This document shows, piece after piece, positions 33,893 through 42,515 of a DNA stretch of 64,000 nt. The position numbers and the translations under genes are program-made. Position 1 is the first letter of the stretch. Each line of letters starts with the position of its first letter. Under the pieces are notes generated by a model. It worked only from the letters and a program-made list of their open reading frames with translations. It had not been told where the DNA came from and ran no database searches. The stretch covers positions 1-64,000 of the forward strand of contig JAJZMC010000010.1 in the NCBI GenBank assembly GCA_021803105.1, in the 5' to 3' direction. Source of the DNA: a bacterium. Lineage in GTDB: Bacteria; Patescibacteriota; Saccharimonadia; Saccharimonadales; UBA4665.

Positions 33893-35497
33893 TTAAACAT
33901 CCTTCATTTTTTTAATTAAGCTAACAGTAGAGGCGTCATGATTAGATAATAAACTATCACTTATTATCTCTTGATAAATATTTTTAGCTAATTTTTTTCC
34001 AAGCTCAACTCCAAATTGATCAAAAGAATTAATACCCCAGATAATCCCTTCAGTAAATATTTTATGCTCATACATTGCTATTAATTCTCCAAATATTTCT
34101 GGTGTTAATTTTTTACCTAAAATAAAAGTACTTGGTTTATTGCCAGTAAACATCTGGTGTCTACTGCTTAAATCATCTCCTTGAGACAAACTTTGTTTTT
34201 CACCAAAAGCCAATGCTTCAGCTTGAGCGATCATGTTAGCCATTAATTTATCATGATGAATTTTATTGTCTTTGTTATTAGCCTTAATAAAACCTATAAA
34301 ATCTACCGGTACTAATATTGTTCCTTGATGTAATAATTGAAAAAAAGCATGCTGAGCATTAGTACCTGGTTCACCCCAAATAATTGGACTTGTCTGATAA
34401 TCTACTAAATTACCATTAATATCAACGCTTTTACCATTACTTTCCATCACAGCTTGTTGTAAATAAGCTGGTAGCCTAGCTAAATTATAGCTGTAGGGAA
34501 TTATCGCCGAAGTTTGAGTTTGCCAAAAATTACCATACCAAATACTAATTAAAGCTAGTAAAACTGGCAGGTTTGTATCAAATGACGAATTAAAAAAATG
34601 TTGATCCATTTTATTAAAACCACCAAGCATGGCATAAAAATTATCAGACCCAATCGCAATCATTAACGACAAACCAATGGCTGAACAAAGTGAATACCGT
34701 CCACCAACCCAATCCCAAAACTCAAACATATTATTTAAATTAATACCGAATAACTCAACAGCCGTTTTATTTGTTGATACAGCTATAAAATGTTTTTCAA
34801 TAGCTGACTCTCCTAAAGCATCTACTATCCACAGTCTGGCGCTTTGAGTGTTAGTCATTGTCTCTTCAGTAGTAAAAGTTTTTGAAGAAATTATAAACAA
34901 AGTTTCTGCCGGATCCAGATCAACAACAGCGTTATAAAAATCACTATAATCAACATTAGAAACAAATCTAACTACTAAATCCTTATTAGTATAATCTTTT
35001 AAGGCTAAGTAGGCACTAGCCGGTCCTAAATCAGACCCACCAATCCCAATATTAATAATGTTCTTAATTATCTTACCGGTAGCACCATTTAATTGCCTAT
35101 TATTAATCAAGTTTGCAAGCTTAGTCATTCGCCCTAAAACTGCTTGAACTTGAGGTTTGACGTTAACGCCATCAACAAAAACTGGTTGATCAGAAATATC
35201 CCGCAATGCAGTATGTAAAACAGCTCGATGCTCAGTAAAATTAATCTTATCTCCACGAAACATGGCAGAGATTTTATTCTTTAAATCGCTTTCATTAGCT
35301 AACTTTAACAAACAATCTACTACATCCTGATCGATTAAATTCTTCGAAAAATCAATCGATAAATCAGCTACAGAACGACTAAAGCTACTAGCTCTTACTT
35401 CATCCTCTTTAAATAAATCACTCAAAGAGACGTTTAACAATCTATCATGATGTTGTTTAAGTTCTTGCCAAGTACTACTGTCTGTTAAATCTGACAT
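33893..35497 (-). CDS. pgi: Glucose-6-phosphate isomerase
   Basis: About 534 residues (ATG at 35497; a start at 35506 adds three residues). INIGIGGSDLGPASAYLALKDY (about 155-176), FVSNVDYSDF, FIISSKTFTTEETMTN and ESNGKSVDINGN, with GEPGTNAQHAFFQLLHQGT, are the sugar-phosphate and catalytic segments of PGI. It interconverts glucose-6-P and fructose-6-P. It feeds the oxidative pentose phosphate genes at 40925-43919. Length is normal for the long PGI form. Confidence 0.97.
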   Translation of the reverse strand: MSDLTDSSTWQELKQHHDRLLNVSLSDLFKEDEVRASSFSRSVADLSIDFSKNLIDQDVVDCLLKLANESDLKNKISAMFRGDKINFTEHRAVLHTALRDISDQPVFVDGVNVKPQVQAVLGRMTKLANLINNRQLNGATGKIIKNIINIGIGGSDLGPASAYLALKDYTNKDLVVRFVSNVDYSDFYNAVVDLDPAETLFIISSKTFTTEETMTNTQSARLWIVDALGESAIEKHFIAVSTNKTAVELFGINLNNMFEFWDWVGGRYSLCSAIGLSLMIAIGSDNFYAMLGGFNKMDQHFFNSSFDTNLPVLLALISIWYGNFWQTQTSAIIPYSYNLARLPAYLQQAVMESNGKSVDINGNLVDYQTSPIIWGEPGTNAQHAFFQLLHQGTILVPVDFIGFIKANNKDNKIHHDKLMANMIAQAEALAFGEKQSLSQGDDLSSRHQMFTGNKPSTFILGKKLTPEIFGELIAMYEHKIFTEGIIWGINSFDQFGVELGKKLAKNIYQEIISDSLLSNHDASTVSLIKKMKDV

Positions 35498-35548
35498 AAA
35501 TTGCAAACTATCTTTTAATTTATCATACTAGCTTATTATAACTTTAAG

Positions 35549-36715
35549 CTATTTAGTTTTCCATAAAGAACGTGCTGGTATTTTTGTTTTATCAATTCTT
35601 GAAGCATATTTTAATGCTATTTGTTCAATTTCTGACATTAAACCGTCATTTAATTTAACAGAATTTAATCCTAAAGCCAAAAATTGTTTATTTTCAACAA
35701 ATAAGTCATTATCAGCTGCCTCATTACGAGGATTATCAAGATAATCTATTGTCGCCCCAGTTAGCTTAGCAACTAACTTCGCTAAGTTAACAACTTTAAA
35801 CGTTTCTGTTACTTGATTAAAAATAGCTGGCCTATCACCATTTTTAGGTGGATTTAAAATAGCAAGTTCAATACATCTAACAGTGTCCTGAATATTAATA
35901 AAAGCTCGAGTTTGACCACCACTACCGTGAACAGTTAAAGGATAATTAATAGCTGCTTCCATCAAAAACCTGTTTAACACCGTCCCGTAATCACCATCAT
36001 AATCAAATCGATTAATTAATCTTTCATCTTGTTTTGTTTGAATCGTTTGTGTTCCCCAAACAATTCCTTGATGAAGATCAGTGATTCTAATACCATCGTT
36101 TTTAGCATAAAAAGCAAACATTAACTGATCTAAGTTCTTTGTCATATGATAAACCGAACCAGGATTAGCAGGGTAGAGTATTTCTCTTGTTTTTTTCTCT
36201 TTATCGCCGTTTATTGACATTTTAAGATAACCCTCTGGAATTGGTGTTTTGCCAGACCAACCATAACCATAAACACCCATCGTACCGAGATGCACAATAT
36301 GGGAATTAACCTTACTTTCAACTAAAGCGACTAACAAATTGTGTGTAACTCTAATATTATTATCAACGGTATAACGTTTTGTTTCAGCAGATTTCATGGA
36401 ATAAGGTGCTGATCTTTGTTCAGCAAAATGAACTATCACATCAGGTTTTTCTTTTTTTAATAACTCTAGTAAAAGATAGTACTCATTCGCTAAATTAATT
36501 TTCAAAAACTTTATTTTTTTACCTGATATATCATGCCACACACTAATTCTAGTAGATATTGGAGTAATTGGTGTTAATGAAGAAACTTCTAATAAAATAT
36601 CAGTTTGACGCCTCACTAAATTATCTAGAATTGTAACATCATGTCCTTGATCTGAAAGATGTAAAGCTGTTGGCCAACCACAAAAACCATCACCACCTAA
36701 TATCCATATCTTCAT
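35549..36715 (-). CDS. UDP-sulfoquinovose synthase homologue (SqdB-like)
   Basis: A 388-residue extended SDR enzyme. The cofactor loop is LGGDGFCGWPTALHLSDQGH (about 5-24). LDNLVRRQTD, SLTPITPISTRISVWHD, FAEQRSAPYSMK, LGTMGVYGYG, PGSVYHMTK (Tyr-x3-Lys) and DLHQGIVWGTQT with RFDYDGDYGTVLNRF follow the order seen in SqdB of plants and cyanobacteria. SqdB adds sulfite to UDP-glucose to make UDP-sulfoquinovose, used for sulfolipid or, in some archaea, surface glycans. No SqdX-type transferase is adjacent. A strong Shine-Dalgarno GGAGGTG is 6 nt before the ATG. A related sugar-nucleotide epimerase remains possible. Confidence 0.8.
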   Translation of the reverse strand: MKIWILGGDGFCGWPTALHLSDQGHDVTILDNLVRRQTDILLEVSSLTPITPISTRISVWHDISGKKIKFLKINLANEYYLLLELLKKEKPDVIVHFAEQRSAPYSMKSAETKRYTVDNNIRVTHNLLVALVESKVNSHIVHLGTMGVYGYGWSGKTPIPEGYLKMSINGDKEKKTREILYPANPGSVYHMTKNLDQLMFAFYAKNDGIRITDLHQGIVWGTQTIQTKQDERLINRFDYDGDYGTVLNRFLMEAAINYPLTVHGSGGQTRAFINIQDTVRCIELAILNPPKNGDRPAIFNQVTETFKVVNLAKLVAKLTGATIDYLDNPRNEAADNDLFVENKQFLALGLNSVKLNDGLMSEIEQIALKYASRIDKTKIPARSLWKTK

Positions 36716-36816
36716 TAAAACACCTCCTTCATTAGAACACTGATAATTATTTTTTTAGAATATAATTATTATATAATACCCTAAATTACGATATGATTAT
36801 ACCTTTTGAATATATC

Positions 36817-38130
36817 TTATTCGTATCGTAAGGCCTCTATTGGATCTTTTTGAGCAGCTCTTCTGGCTGGTAAAGCTCCAGCTAGAAAAGCAACTGCAAT
36901 AATTACTACGACAATAATCGTAGAATTTATTCCTGGAAAAGATAACAAAGATAACCCTGGAAAATCTTTCAAAAAGCCATTAGTAGTAATACTATTAACA
37001 ACTCGACCAATTATATTTGCAAATAAAATTCCAAGCATACTACCCCAAAAACCAATTAAAACAGCCTCTAGACTAAACAACGTAAATATCTTAGCCTTAC
37101 TCATACCAAGTGCCTTCATTAAACCAATTTCACGCGTTCTTTCTGAAACCGACATAAACAATGTATTAATGATACCAAATGAGGCTGCTACAAGTGTAAT
37201 TATCGCAAAGAAATCTAAGACATAAGTCACGGCATTAATAATAGTAAATACAGTACTAACTCTATCTTGAATAGTTTTGCCAGTATAGCCATCTTTCGTT
37301 AAAGTAGCTTGTAAATTACTAAGTCCTGTAGCACTTAAATTACTCTTATAGACCGCTGTTAAGCTAGCATAAACACCTTCTTGTGCAACTGGCAATCCTT
37401 GAGATTCAAAACTATGTAGTTCATTAATTAAAGTTAAATTACCATAAGCTTGTGCTGATCCAACTAAAGTTTTTTGCTGTACACCAACAATTGTTGCCTG
37501 AAAACTATGAGATTGACCAAGAGCATTTGTCATACCAATAATAACCGTCTTATTAATAGCTTGAATAGCATTATTAAATCCAAGCGAACTAACATATGAT
37601 GTAGGTATTGTTATTTCAGGCGTAGCAGAACTATTAGATGCATTTTCACCAACAGCCATATCTAAAGACGATGTTCCAAATATTTGACCGAGACTAAATT
37701 GATATTTTTTAGCTAAATTAGATGATAAAGCAATATAATCCGGTGAAAGAATATAATTAGGTTGAACTGAAACAACATTTGGTATCTTAGAAATCTTATT
37801 AATATCACTCTTAGTTAAACCAACAATACTATGAGACCCATTGGGCCCACCACCAGCGGAAACAATTCTAGTCTGATTTGGATTATATGGTTGCAACCCA
37901 GAACTATTAAATGATGAAGCTGTTTTAGCATTAGCTGTGATAGTTAAAGAATGAGGATTACCTAAATTACCTAATTGACGATTAATATATGCTTTTAACC
38001 CTGAACCAATCCCATTAGTTAGACTTAATGTTGTCGCACCAATAAATATAGCTACAACTGTTAAAAAAGTCCTAGCTTTATTCCTAAACAAACTACTATT
38101 GGCCATAAGTAAAAGATCAGTTAATTTCAT
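36817..38130 (-). CDS. MacB/FtsX-type ABC transporter permease
   Basis: A 437-residue protein. One N-terminal helix (about 20-40, RTFLTVVAIFIGATTLSLTNG) is followed by a large outer domain (about 45-305) and three C-terminal helices with ERTREIGLMKALGMSKAKIFTLFSLEA, the FtsX domain signature. It lies 5 nt after its ATPase gene. MacB-like systems act as mechanotransmission exporters for peptides, lipoproteins or drugs. Confidence 0.9.
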   Translation of the reverse strand: MKLTDLLLMANSSLFRNKARTFLTVVAIFIGATTLSLTNGIGSGLKAYINRQLGNLGNPHSLTITANAKTASSFNSSGLQPYNPNQTRIVSAGGGPNGSHSIVGLTKSDINKISKIPNVVSVQPNYILSPDYIALSSNLAKKYQFSLGQIFGTSSLDMAVGENASNSSATPEITIPTSYVSSLGFNNAIQAINKTVIIGMTNALGQSHSFQATIVGVQQKTLVGSAQAYGNLTLINELHSFESQGLPVAQEGVYASLTAVYKSNLSATGLSNLQATLTKDGYTGKTIQDRVSTVFTIINAVTYVLDFFAIITLVAASFGIINTLFMSVSERTREIGLMKALGMSKAKIFTLFSLEAVLIGFWGSMLGILFANIIGRVVNSITTNGFLKDFPGLSLLSFPGINSTIIVVVIIAVAFLAGALPARRAAQKDPIEALRYE

Positions 38131-38135
38131 TATTA

Positions 38136-38822
38136 TTATTGTTCCTTTATTAAACTGCCATCTTTAATATAAATTTGTCGTTGACACCGATTAGCAAGGT
38201 CATCGTCATGAGTCACAATTAAAAGGGTAATATTTTTATCTTTGTTTAACTGAAATAATAAATTTTCAATCATTTGTCCTGTTATAGAATCTAAATTACC
38301 AGTTGGTTCATCAGCAAATATAATCGTTGGGTTATTAATTAAAGCTCTGGCTATACAAGCTCTTTGCTTTTGACCACCACTTAAATTGACAGCTTTGTCT
38401 TTACTCTTATCAGCTAAATCAACAGCCTCTAAGACTTCAAGACCACGTTTTTTTCGTTCACTACGAGAAATACCAGCAATCTTTAATGGTAAAACTACGT
38501 TATCCAAAACTGATTCATGTGGACTTAAAAAAAACTGCTGAAAAACAAAACCAAAATTTTGATTTCTTAATAAATCCATTTTTTTAATTGATAATTTATG
38601 ACTATCAACATTATTAATTATGACACTACCAGAAGAAGGACTATCTAATAATGCTAGTAAATGCATTAAAGTACTTTTTCCTGAACCACTTTTTCCAACC
38701 ACAGCAATCGATTCACCTTGTTTAATATCAAGATTAATATTATCAAGTGCTGTAAAAGCGCTCGATTTTTTACCATAAATTTTAGTTAAACTATTAGTTT
38801 TTATAATACTAGTCATTATCAA
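38136..38822 (-). CDS. MacB/LolD-type ABC transporter ATPase
   Basis: A 228-residue ATPase. Walker A is VGKSGSGKST (about 43-52), the Q-loop lies in FGFVFQQFFL, the ABC signature is NLSGGQKQRA (about 143-152), and Walker B is TIIFADEPTGNLDS (about 163-176) with the LolD/MacB-type GNLDS. It is the first gene of the pair with the permease at 36817. Starts at 38822 (M1) and 38816 are both plausible. Confidence 0.93.
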   Translation of the reverse strand: MIMTSIIKTNSLTKIYGKKSSAFTALDNINLDIKQGESIAVVGKSGSGKSTLMHLLALLDSPSSGSVIINNVDSHKLSIKKMDLLRNQNFGFVFQQFFLSPHESVLDNVVLPLKIAGISRSERKKRGLEVLEAVDLADKSKDKAVNLSGGQKQRACIARALINNPTIIFADEPTGNLDSITGQMIENLLFQLNKDKNITLLIVTHDDDLANRCQRQIYIKDGSLIKEQ

Positions 38823-38913
38823 TTCTTTTTTAATTATACAAAAATTACAATCCTTCAGAAATTATAGTCTATTAATACTGAAAAACAACTGTAGACAATA
38901 CACTAGGTAAAAA

Positions 38914-40080
38914 TTACTTCAGGTTTAGCCCTAGTAACCACATAGCTTTGTTAAAAATTTCTTGTCCCGAAGTTTCTTTTTTAAATTGTTTAATATTAAC
39001 AATATCTTCCAAGGCATGCATTATGTCATGATTATCAATATTATTATCCATTGCAATTCTTAATCTATTCAGTAACAAATTAGCATGCTTAACATCAATC
39101 TTAGTACTAACTTGATTTAAGCGTTCAAATAAATTTTTACAAACATCTAAAATTTCTGGATGCCATTCTCCACCATTTGTATAATGATAATCCATTAGAG
39201 CTAACCTAATAACCGCCGGGTGATATTTTTCTAATAAATCACCAGCGAAAACTAAATTACCTAAAGATTTACTCATTTTTTCTCCTAAAAATAACATAGG
39301 AGAAACATGCATCCAATATTTTGCCATCTTTGTTTGTCCCAAACCATAACTTTGAGCAATTTCACATTCATGATGAGGAAAAATAAGGTCACTCCCACCA
39401 CCGTGTAAATCAAATGGATTGCCTAAAACAGCTTGCGACATAACACTACATTCAATATGCCAGCCCGGTCGACCTCTGCCAACAACCTCATTCCACACAG
39501 CTTCATCTTTCACATCGTTAACTCCACGCCATAATAAAAAATCTAACGGATTATTCTTACCGACTCGATTAATATCACCACCACGCATTGCCATAAAATT
39601 TCTTTGTAATCTAAAGTTTAAATTACTAAAAGTTCCAAAACTTTTTAACTTATCGACTGAAAAATAAATATCACTTTCTAATCTATATGCAAAACCGCGC
39701 TCTAACAAAACATTAACTGCTTGAGCCATTTCACTAATATATTCACTTGCTAACGGTTCAGCATAAGCTGGTAAAAAATTAAGCTTTTTTAAAACTAATT
39801 GAAACTTAGTTGTTTCATCAGCTGCTAATTTTTTATAACTAATATTAAGTTCTTTAGCTTTTTTAAAAATAGGTTCGTCAACATCAGTTACATTTCTAAC
39901 CAATCTAACATCATGCCCAAGATCAATTAATCTTCTAGACAATAAATCATAAGTCATAAAAGTAAAAATATGTCCTAAATGAGCTGAATCATATGGGGTA
40001 ATACCACAAGTATAAATGCGTACTTGATGGTCTAGTTTAAGATTTACTAATTTTTCTTTAGCAGTGTCATAAATTTTCAT
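38914..40080 (-). CDS. Short cysteine-activating ligase, CysS/MshC family
   Basis: 388 residues from the ATG at 40080. The HIGH motif lies in YTCGITPYDSAHLGHIFTFM (23-42) and KMSKS in GEKMSKSLGN (about 280). GRPGWHIECSVMSQ and DLIFPHHECEIAQS hold the expected zinc ligands (Cys25, the HIEC Cys, the HHEC His). The protein ends in AMWLLGLNLK, where MshC proteins end, and lacks the C-terminal anticodon-binding domain of typical CysS (about 460 residues). CGITPYD, NVTDVDEPIF and the short end favour the mycothiol-type Cys:amine ligase MshC over CysS. If no other cysS exists it may still charge tRNA-Cys. It is divergent from a PIG-L deacetylase 74 nt away. Confidence 0.75.
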   Translation of the reverse strand: MKIYDTAKEKLVNLKLDHQVRIYTCGITPYDSAHLGHIFTFMTYDLLSRRLIDLGHDVRLVRNVTDVDEPIFKKAKELNISYKKLAADETTKFQLVLKKLNFLPAYAEPLASEYISEMAQAVNVLLERGFAYRLESDIYFSVDKLKSFGTFSNLNFRLQRNFMAMRGGDINRVGKNNPLDFLLWRGVNDVKDEAVWNEVVGRGRPGWHIECSVMSQAVLGNPFDLHGGGSDLIFPHHECEIAQSYGLGQTKMAKYWMHVSPMLFLGEKMSKSLGNLVFAGDLLEKYHPAVIRLALMDYHYTNGGEWHPEILDVCKNLFERLNQVSTKIDVKHANLLLNRLRIAMDNNIDNHDIMHALEDIVNIKQFKKETSGQEIFNKAMWLLGLNLK

Positions 40081-40154
40081 ACTATATAAATATACTACAT
40101 AAAATAAAAAATAAATCGCCAAAACTATTATTAAAATTGTGCTAAACTTTATAA

Positions 40155-40895
40155 ATGCCAGAACAAACTAGTTTATTAAATCAGCCTATCATAAAACCAA
40201 AAATTGTACTCGGTATAGCAGCTCACCCGGATGATTTAGATTATTCAGCCTCTGGAACAATGGCTTTTTTTGCTTCACTTGGTGCTAAAGTTCACTATCT
40301 CATATTAACTGATGGTGGGCAGGGAACATCTGATGAAAACATCACACCTGAACAATTAACTAAAACAAGAGAAAACGAACAAAAAAAAGCTTTACAAATT
40401 CTTGGAGGTCAAACAGTTCAATTCCTAGGATATCCTGATGGCAATTTAAAGAACACCACAGAACTCAAAAAAGACATCATCAAAGTGATTAGAACCATTA
40501 GACCAGACGTAGTAATAACAATGGATCCAACTGTTATATATTCAGCTAAAAGAGGCATGATAAATCACCCAGATCATCGAATAGCAGGGCAAGCTACTCT
40601 CGACTGTGTCTATCCTCTTGCTAGAGATCATCTCGCTTATCCTGAACTTTATGCTCAAGGTTACATACCCCACAAAACCAAAACAGTCCTATTAACTAAT
40701 TTTGATACTCAAAATTTTATTGTTGATATAACTAAAACTATAAACTTAAAAATAGCTGCCTTAAAAGCACACGTCAGTCAAATAGAAGATATTGAACAAA
40801 CAGCTAAATGGATAAAGGAAAATTCATCAATTATCGGAAAAAGCCATAGCTATCAATATGCCGAAGGATTCGTTAGAATTGATTTACGTGTCTAA
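40155..40895 (+). CDS. PIG-L (LmbE/MshB-like) deacetylase
   Basis: A 246-residue zinc hydrolase: AAHPDDLDYSASGTMAFFAS (about 22-41) gives the AHPDD metal site and GMINHPDHRIAGQATLD (about 133-149) the HPDH motif. LTDGGQGTSDE and the following Arg-Glu segment are also typical. PIG-L enzymes deacetylate N-acetylglucosaminyl compounds: MshB in mycothiol, BshB in bacillithiol and PIG-L in GPI anchors. The divergent neighbour is an MshC-like cysteine ligase, and NADPH-producing enzymes follow on this strand. This suggests a sugar-cysteine thiol pathway, although a glycosyltransferase of the MshA type is not adjacent. Confidence 0.85.
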   Translation: MPEQTSLLNQPIIKPKIVLGIAAHPDDLDYSASGTMAFFASLGAKVHYLILTDGGQGTSDENITPEQLTKTRENEQKKALQILGGQTVQFLGYPDGNLKNTTELKKDIIKVIRTIRPDVVITMDPTVIYSAKRGMINHPDHRIAGQATLDCVYPLARDHLAYPELYAQGYIPHKTKTVLLTNFDTQNFIVDITKTINLKIAALKAHVSQIEDIEQTAKWIKENSSIIGKSHSYQYAEGFVRIDLRV

Positions 40896-40924
40896 CAGCA
40901 TAACTTAAATTACTAATCAAAATA

Positions 40925-41611
40925 ATGATTAAATTTCTAGCAACTCACACACATAATTTGGTTATAGAAGATATATCAAACTACCTAATAAAGAGCTTAG
41001 AAAAATATTCTAATACACTTTGGTTAGTATCTGGTGGTTCTAATATCCCCATAGAAGTGGCAATTATGAAAAAACTACCTAGTAAATTAACCTCTAAATT
41101 AATAATTGCACTCGTTGATGAAAGGTTTAATAAAATTAATCACCCAGATTCTAACTTTAAACAATTAATCCAATCAGGTTTCAACATAAAAAATGCTACC
41201 TTACTGCCAATTATAACAACTGACAATGAGGACATAGTATCTACTACAAAAAACTATAACCAAACTATAAGAAAACTATTTAAAGAAAAAGATACTAACA
41301 TTATTGCTCAGCTCGGTATTGGTGAAGATGGTCATATCGCCGGATTATTACCTAATTCAAAAGCATTAACATCAAAACAACTAGTTGATTATTTTAACAC
41401 TACACCTTTTAATCGCATCACTCTTACGCCACGAGCTCTGGCAAAAATTAATCAAATATTTGTAATAGCCATTAATCATAAAAAAGATATAACAATTAAA
41501 ACTTTATTTGACAATCAAAATGCTAATCCAAAAATTTTTCCAGCAACCATTTTACAAGATTTTCCTAGCGTTTATGTATATAATAGATTGATAGAGGGAC
41601 AAATAACATGA
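40925..41611 (+). CDS. pgl: 6-phosphogluconolactonase
   Basis: A 228-residue SugI/NagB-fold enzyme: LWLVSGGSNIPIEVA (about 33-47), IALVDERFNKINHPDSNF (about 63-80) and QLGIGEDGHIAGLLPNS (about 131-147). It hydrolyses 6-phosphogluconolactone, the second step of the oxidative pentose phosphate pathway. It overlaps gnd by 4 nt (ATGA), so translation is coupled. Confidence 0.93.
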   Translation: MIKFLATHTHNLVIEDISNYLIKSLEKYSNTLWLVSGGSNIPIEVAIMKKLPSKLTSKLIIALVDERFNKINHPDSNFKQLIQSGFNIKNATLLPIITTDNEDIVSTTKNYNQTIRKLFKEKDTNIIAQLGIGEDGHIAGLLPNSKALTSKQLVDYFNTTPFNRITLTPRALAKINQIFVIAINHKKDITIKTLFDNQNANPKIFPATILQDFPSVYVYNRLIEGQIT

Positions 41612-42513
41612 AAATAATCGTACAAGGATTAGGCAAAATGGGTAGCCAAATTGCTCATAAACTAACCGAAGATCAACATCAAGTTATAGTTGTAAACCGA
41701 TCCCCTGAACCCGTAGAAAAAGCAAAGCAATTTGGTGCTATTCCAGCTACCAACAAACAAAATGCTATATCTTATTTTAACTCAGAACAAGTAATTATTT
41801 GGCTGATGCTACCAGCTGACATCATTAAATCACAAGTTGATGAATGGCTAAAAATACTACCTAAAAATAGCCTCATCATTGATGGCGGTAATTCAGATTT
41901 TAGAAATACTCAAAAATTAGCAACTTATATTGAAAACAATAATAATACCATGATTGATATCGGAACTAGCGGTGGAATATACGGTTACAAAAATGGTTTT
42001 TCCATGATGGTAGGGTCAAATAATTTTAATAACTTTAAACTTATTAAACCAATTCTAATAAGCTTAACTAAGCCAGCCGGAGCTTATAACTATTTTGGTA
42101 AAGCTGGTAGTGGGCATTTCGTTAAAATGACTCATAATGCTATTGAATACGGCATGATGGAAAGTCTAGCTGAAGGTTACAATTTCTTAAAAAATGGACC
42201 ATATCAAGAAATTGACTTAGCAAAAGTTGCTGACGTTTGGCAACATCATAGTGTTATAACTTCATGGCTTAACGAGCTTTGTTATGATATTTTAAAAACT
42301 AATCCCGAACTTAATAATATTGAAGGCTATGTTAGTGAAAGTGGTGAAGCCAGATGGACACTTGAAGCTGCTAAAGACACTAATATATCGATGCCAGCCA
42401 TATCAGCCGCTTTTAATGTCAGGCTTAACTCTCAAAAAGGACAAATTAATTTTGCAACCAAATTACTAGCTGCCATGAGGAATAGTTTTGGTGGGCATAA
42501 ATTAAACAAATAA
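41608..42513 (+). CDS. gnd: 6-phosphogluconate dehydrogenase, short (GndA/YqeC-like) form
   Basis: A 301-residue enzyme, as in the short bacterial type rather than the 470-residue form. The cofactor loop is VQGLGKMGSQIAHKL (4-18). IDGGNSDFRNT, IGTSGGIYGYKNGFSMMVG and KMTHNAIEYGMMESLAEGY supply substrate and catalytic residues (Lys and Asn in the last). NRS after strand two could favour NADP. It decarboxylates 6-phosphogluconate to ribulose-5-P. It sits between pgl and zwf, 2 nt from zwf. Confidence 0.93.
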   Translation: MKIIVQGLGKMGSQIAHKLTEDQHQVIVVNRSPEPVEKAKQFGAIPATNKQNAISYFNSEQVIIWLMLPADIIKSQVDEWLKILPKNSLIIDGGNSDFRNTQKLATYIENNNNTMIDIGTSGGIYGYKNGFSMMVGSNNFNNFKLIKPILISLTKPAGAYNYFGKAGSGHFVKMTHNAIEYGMMESLAEGYNFLKNGPYQEIDLAKVADVWQHHSVITSWLNELCYDILKTNPELNNIEGYVSESGEARWTLEAAKDTNISMPAISAAFNVRLNSQKGQINFATKLLAAMRNSFGGHKLNK

Positions 42514-42515
42514 TT

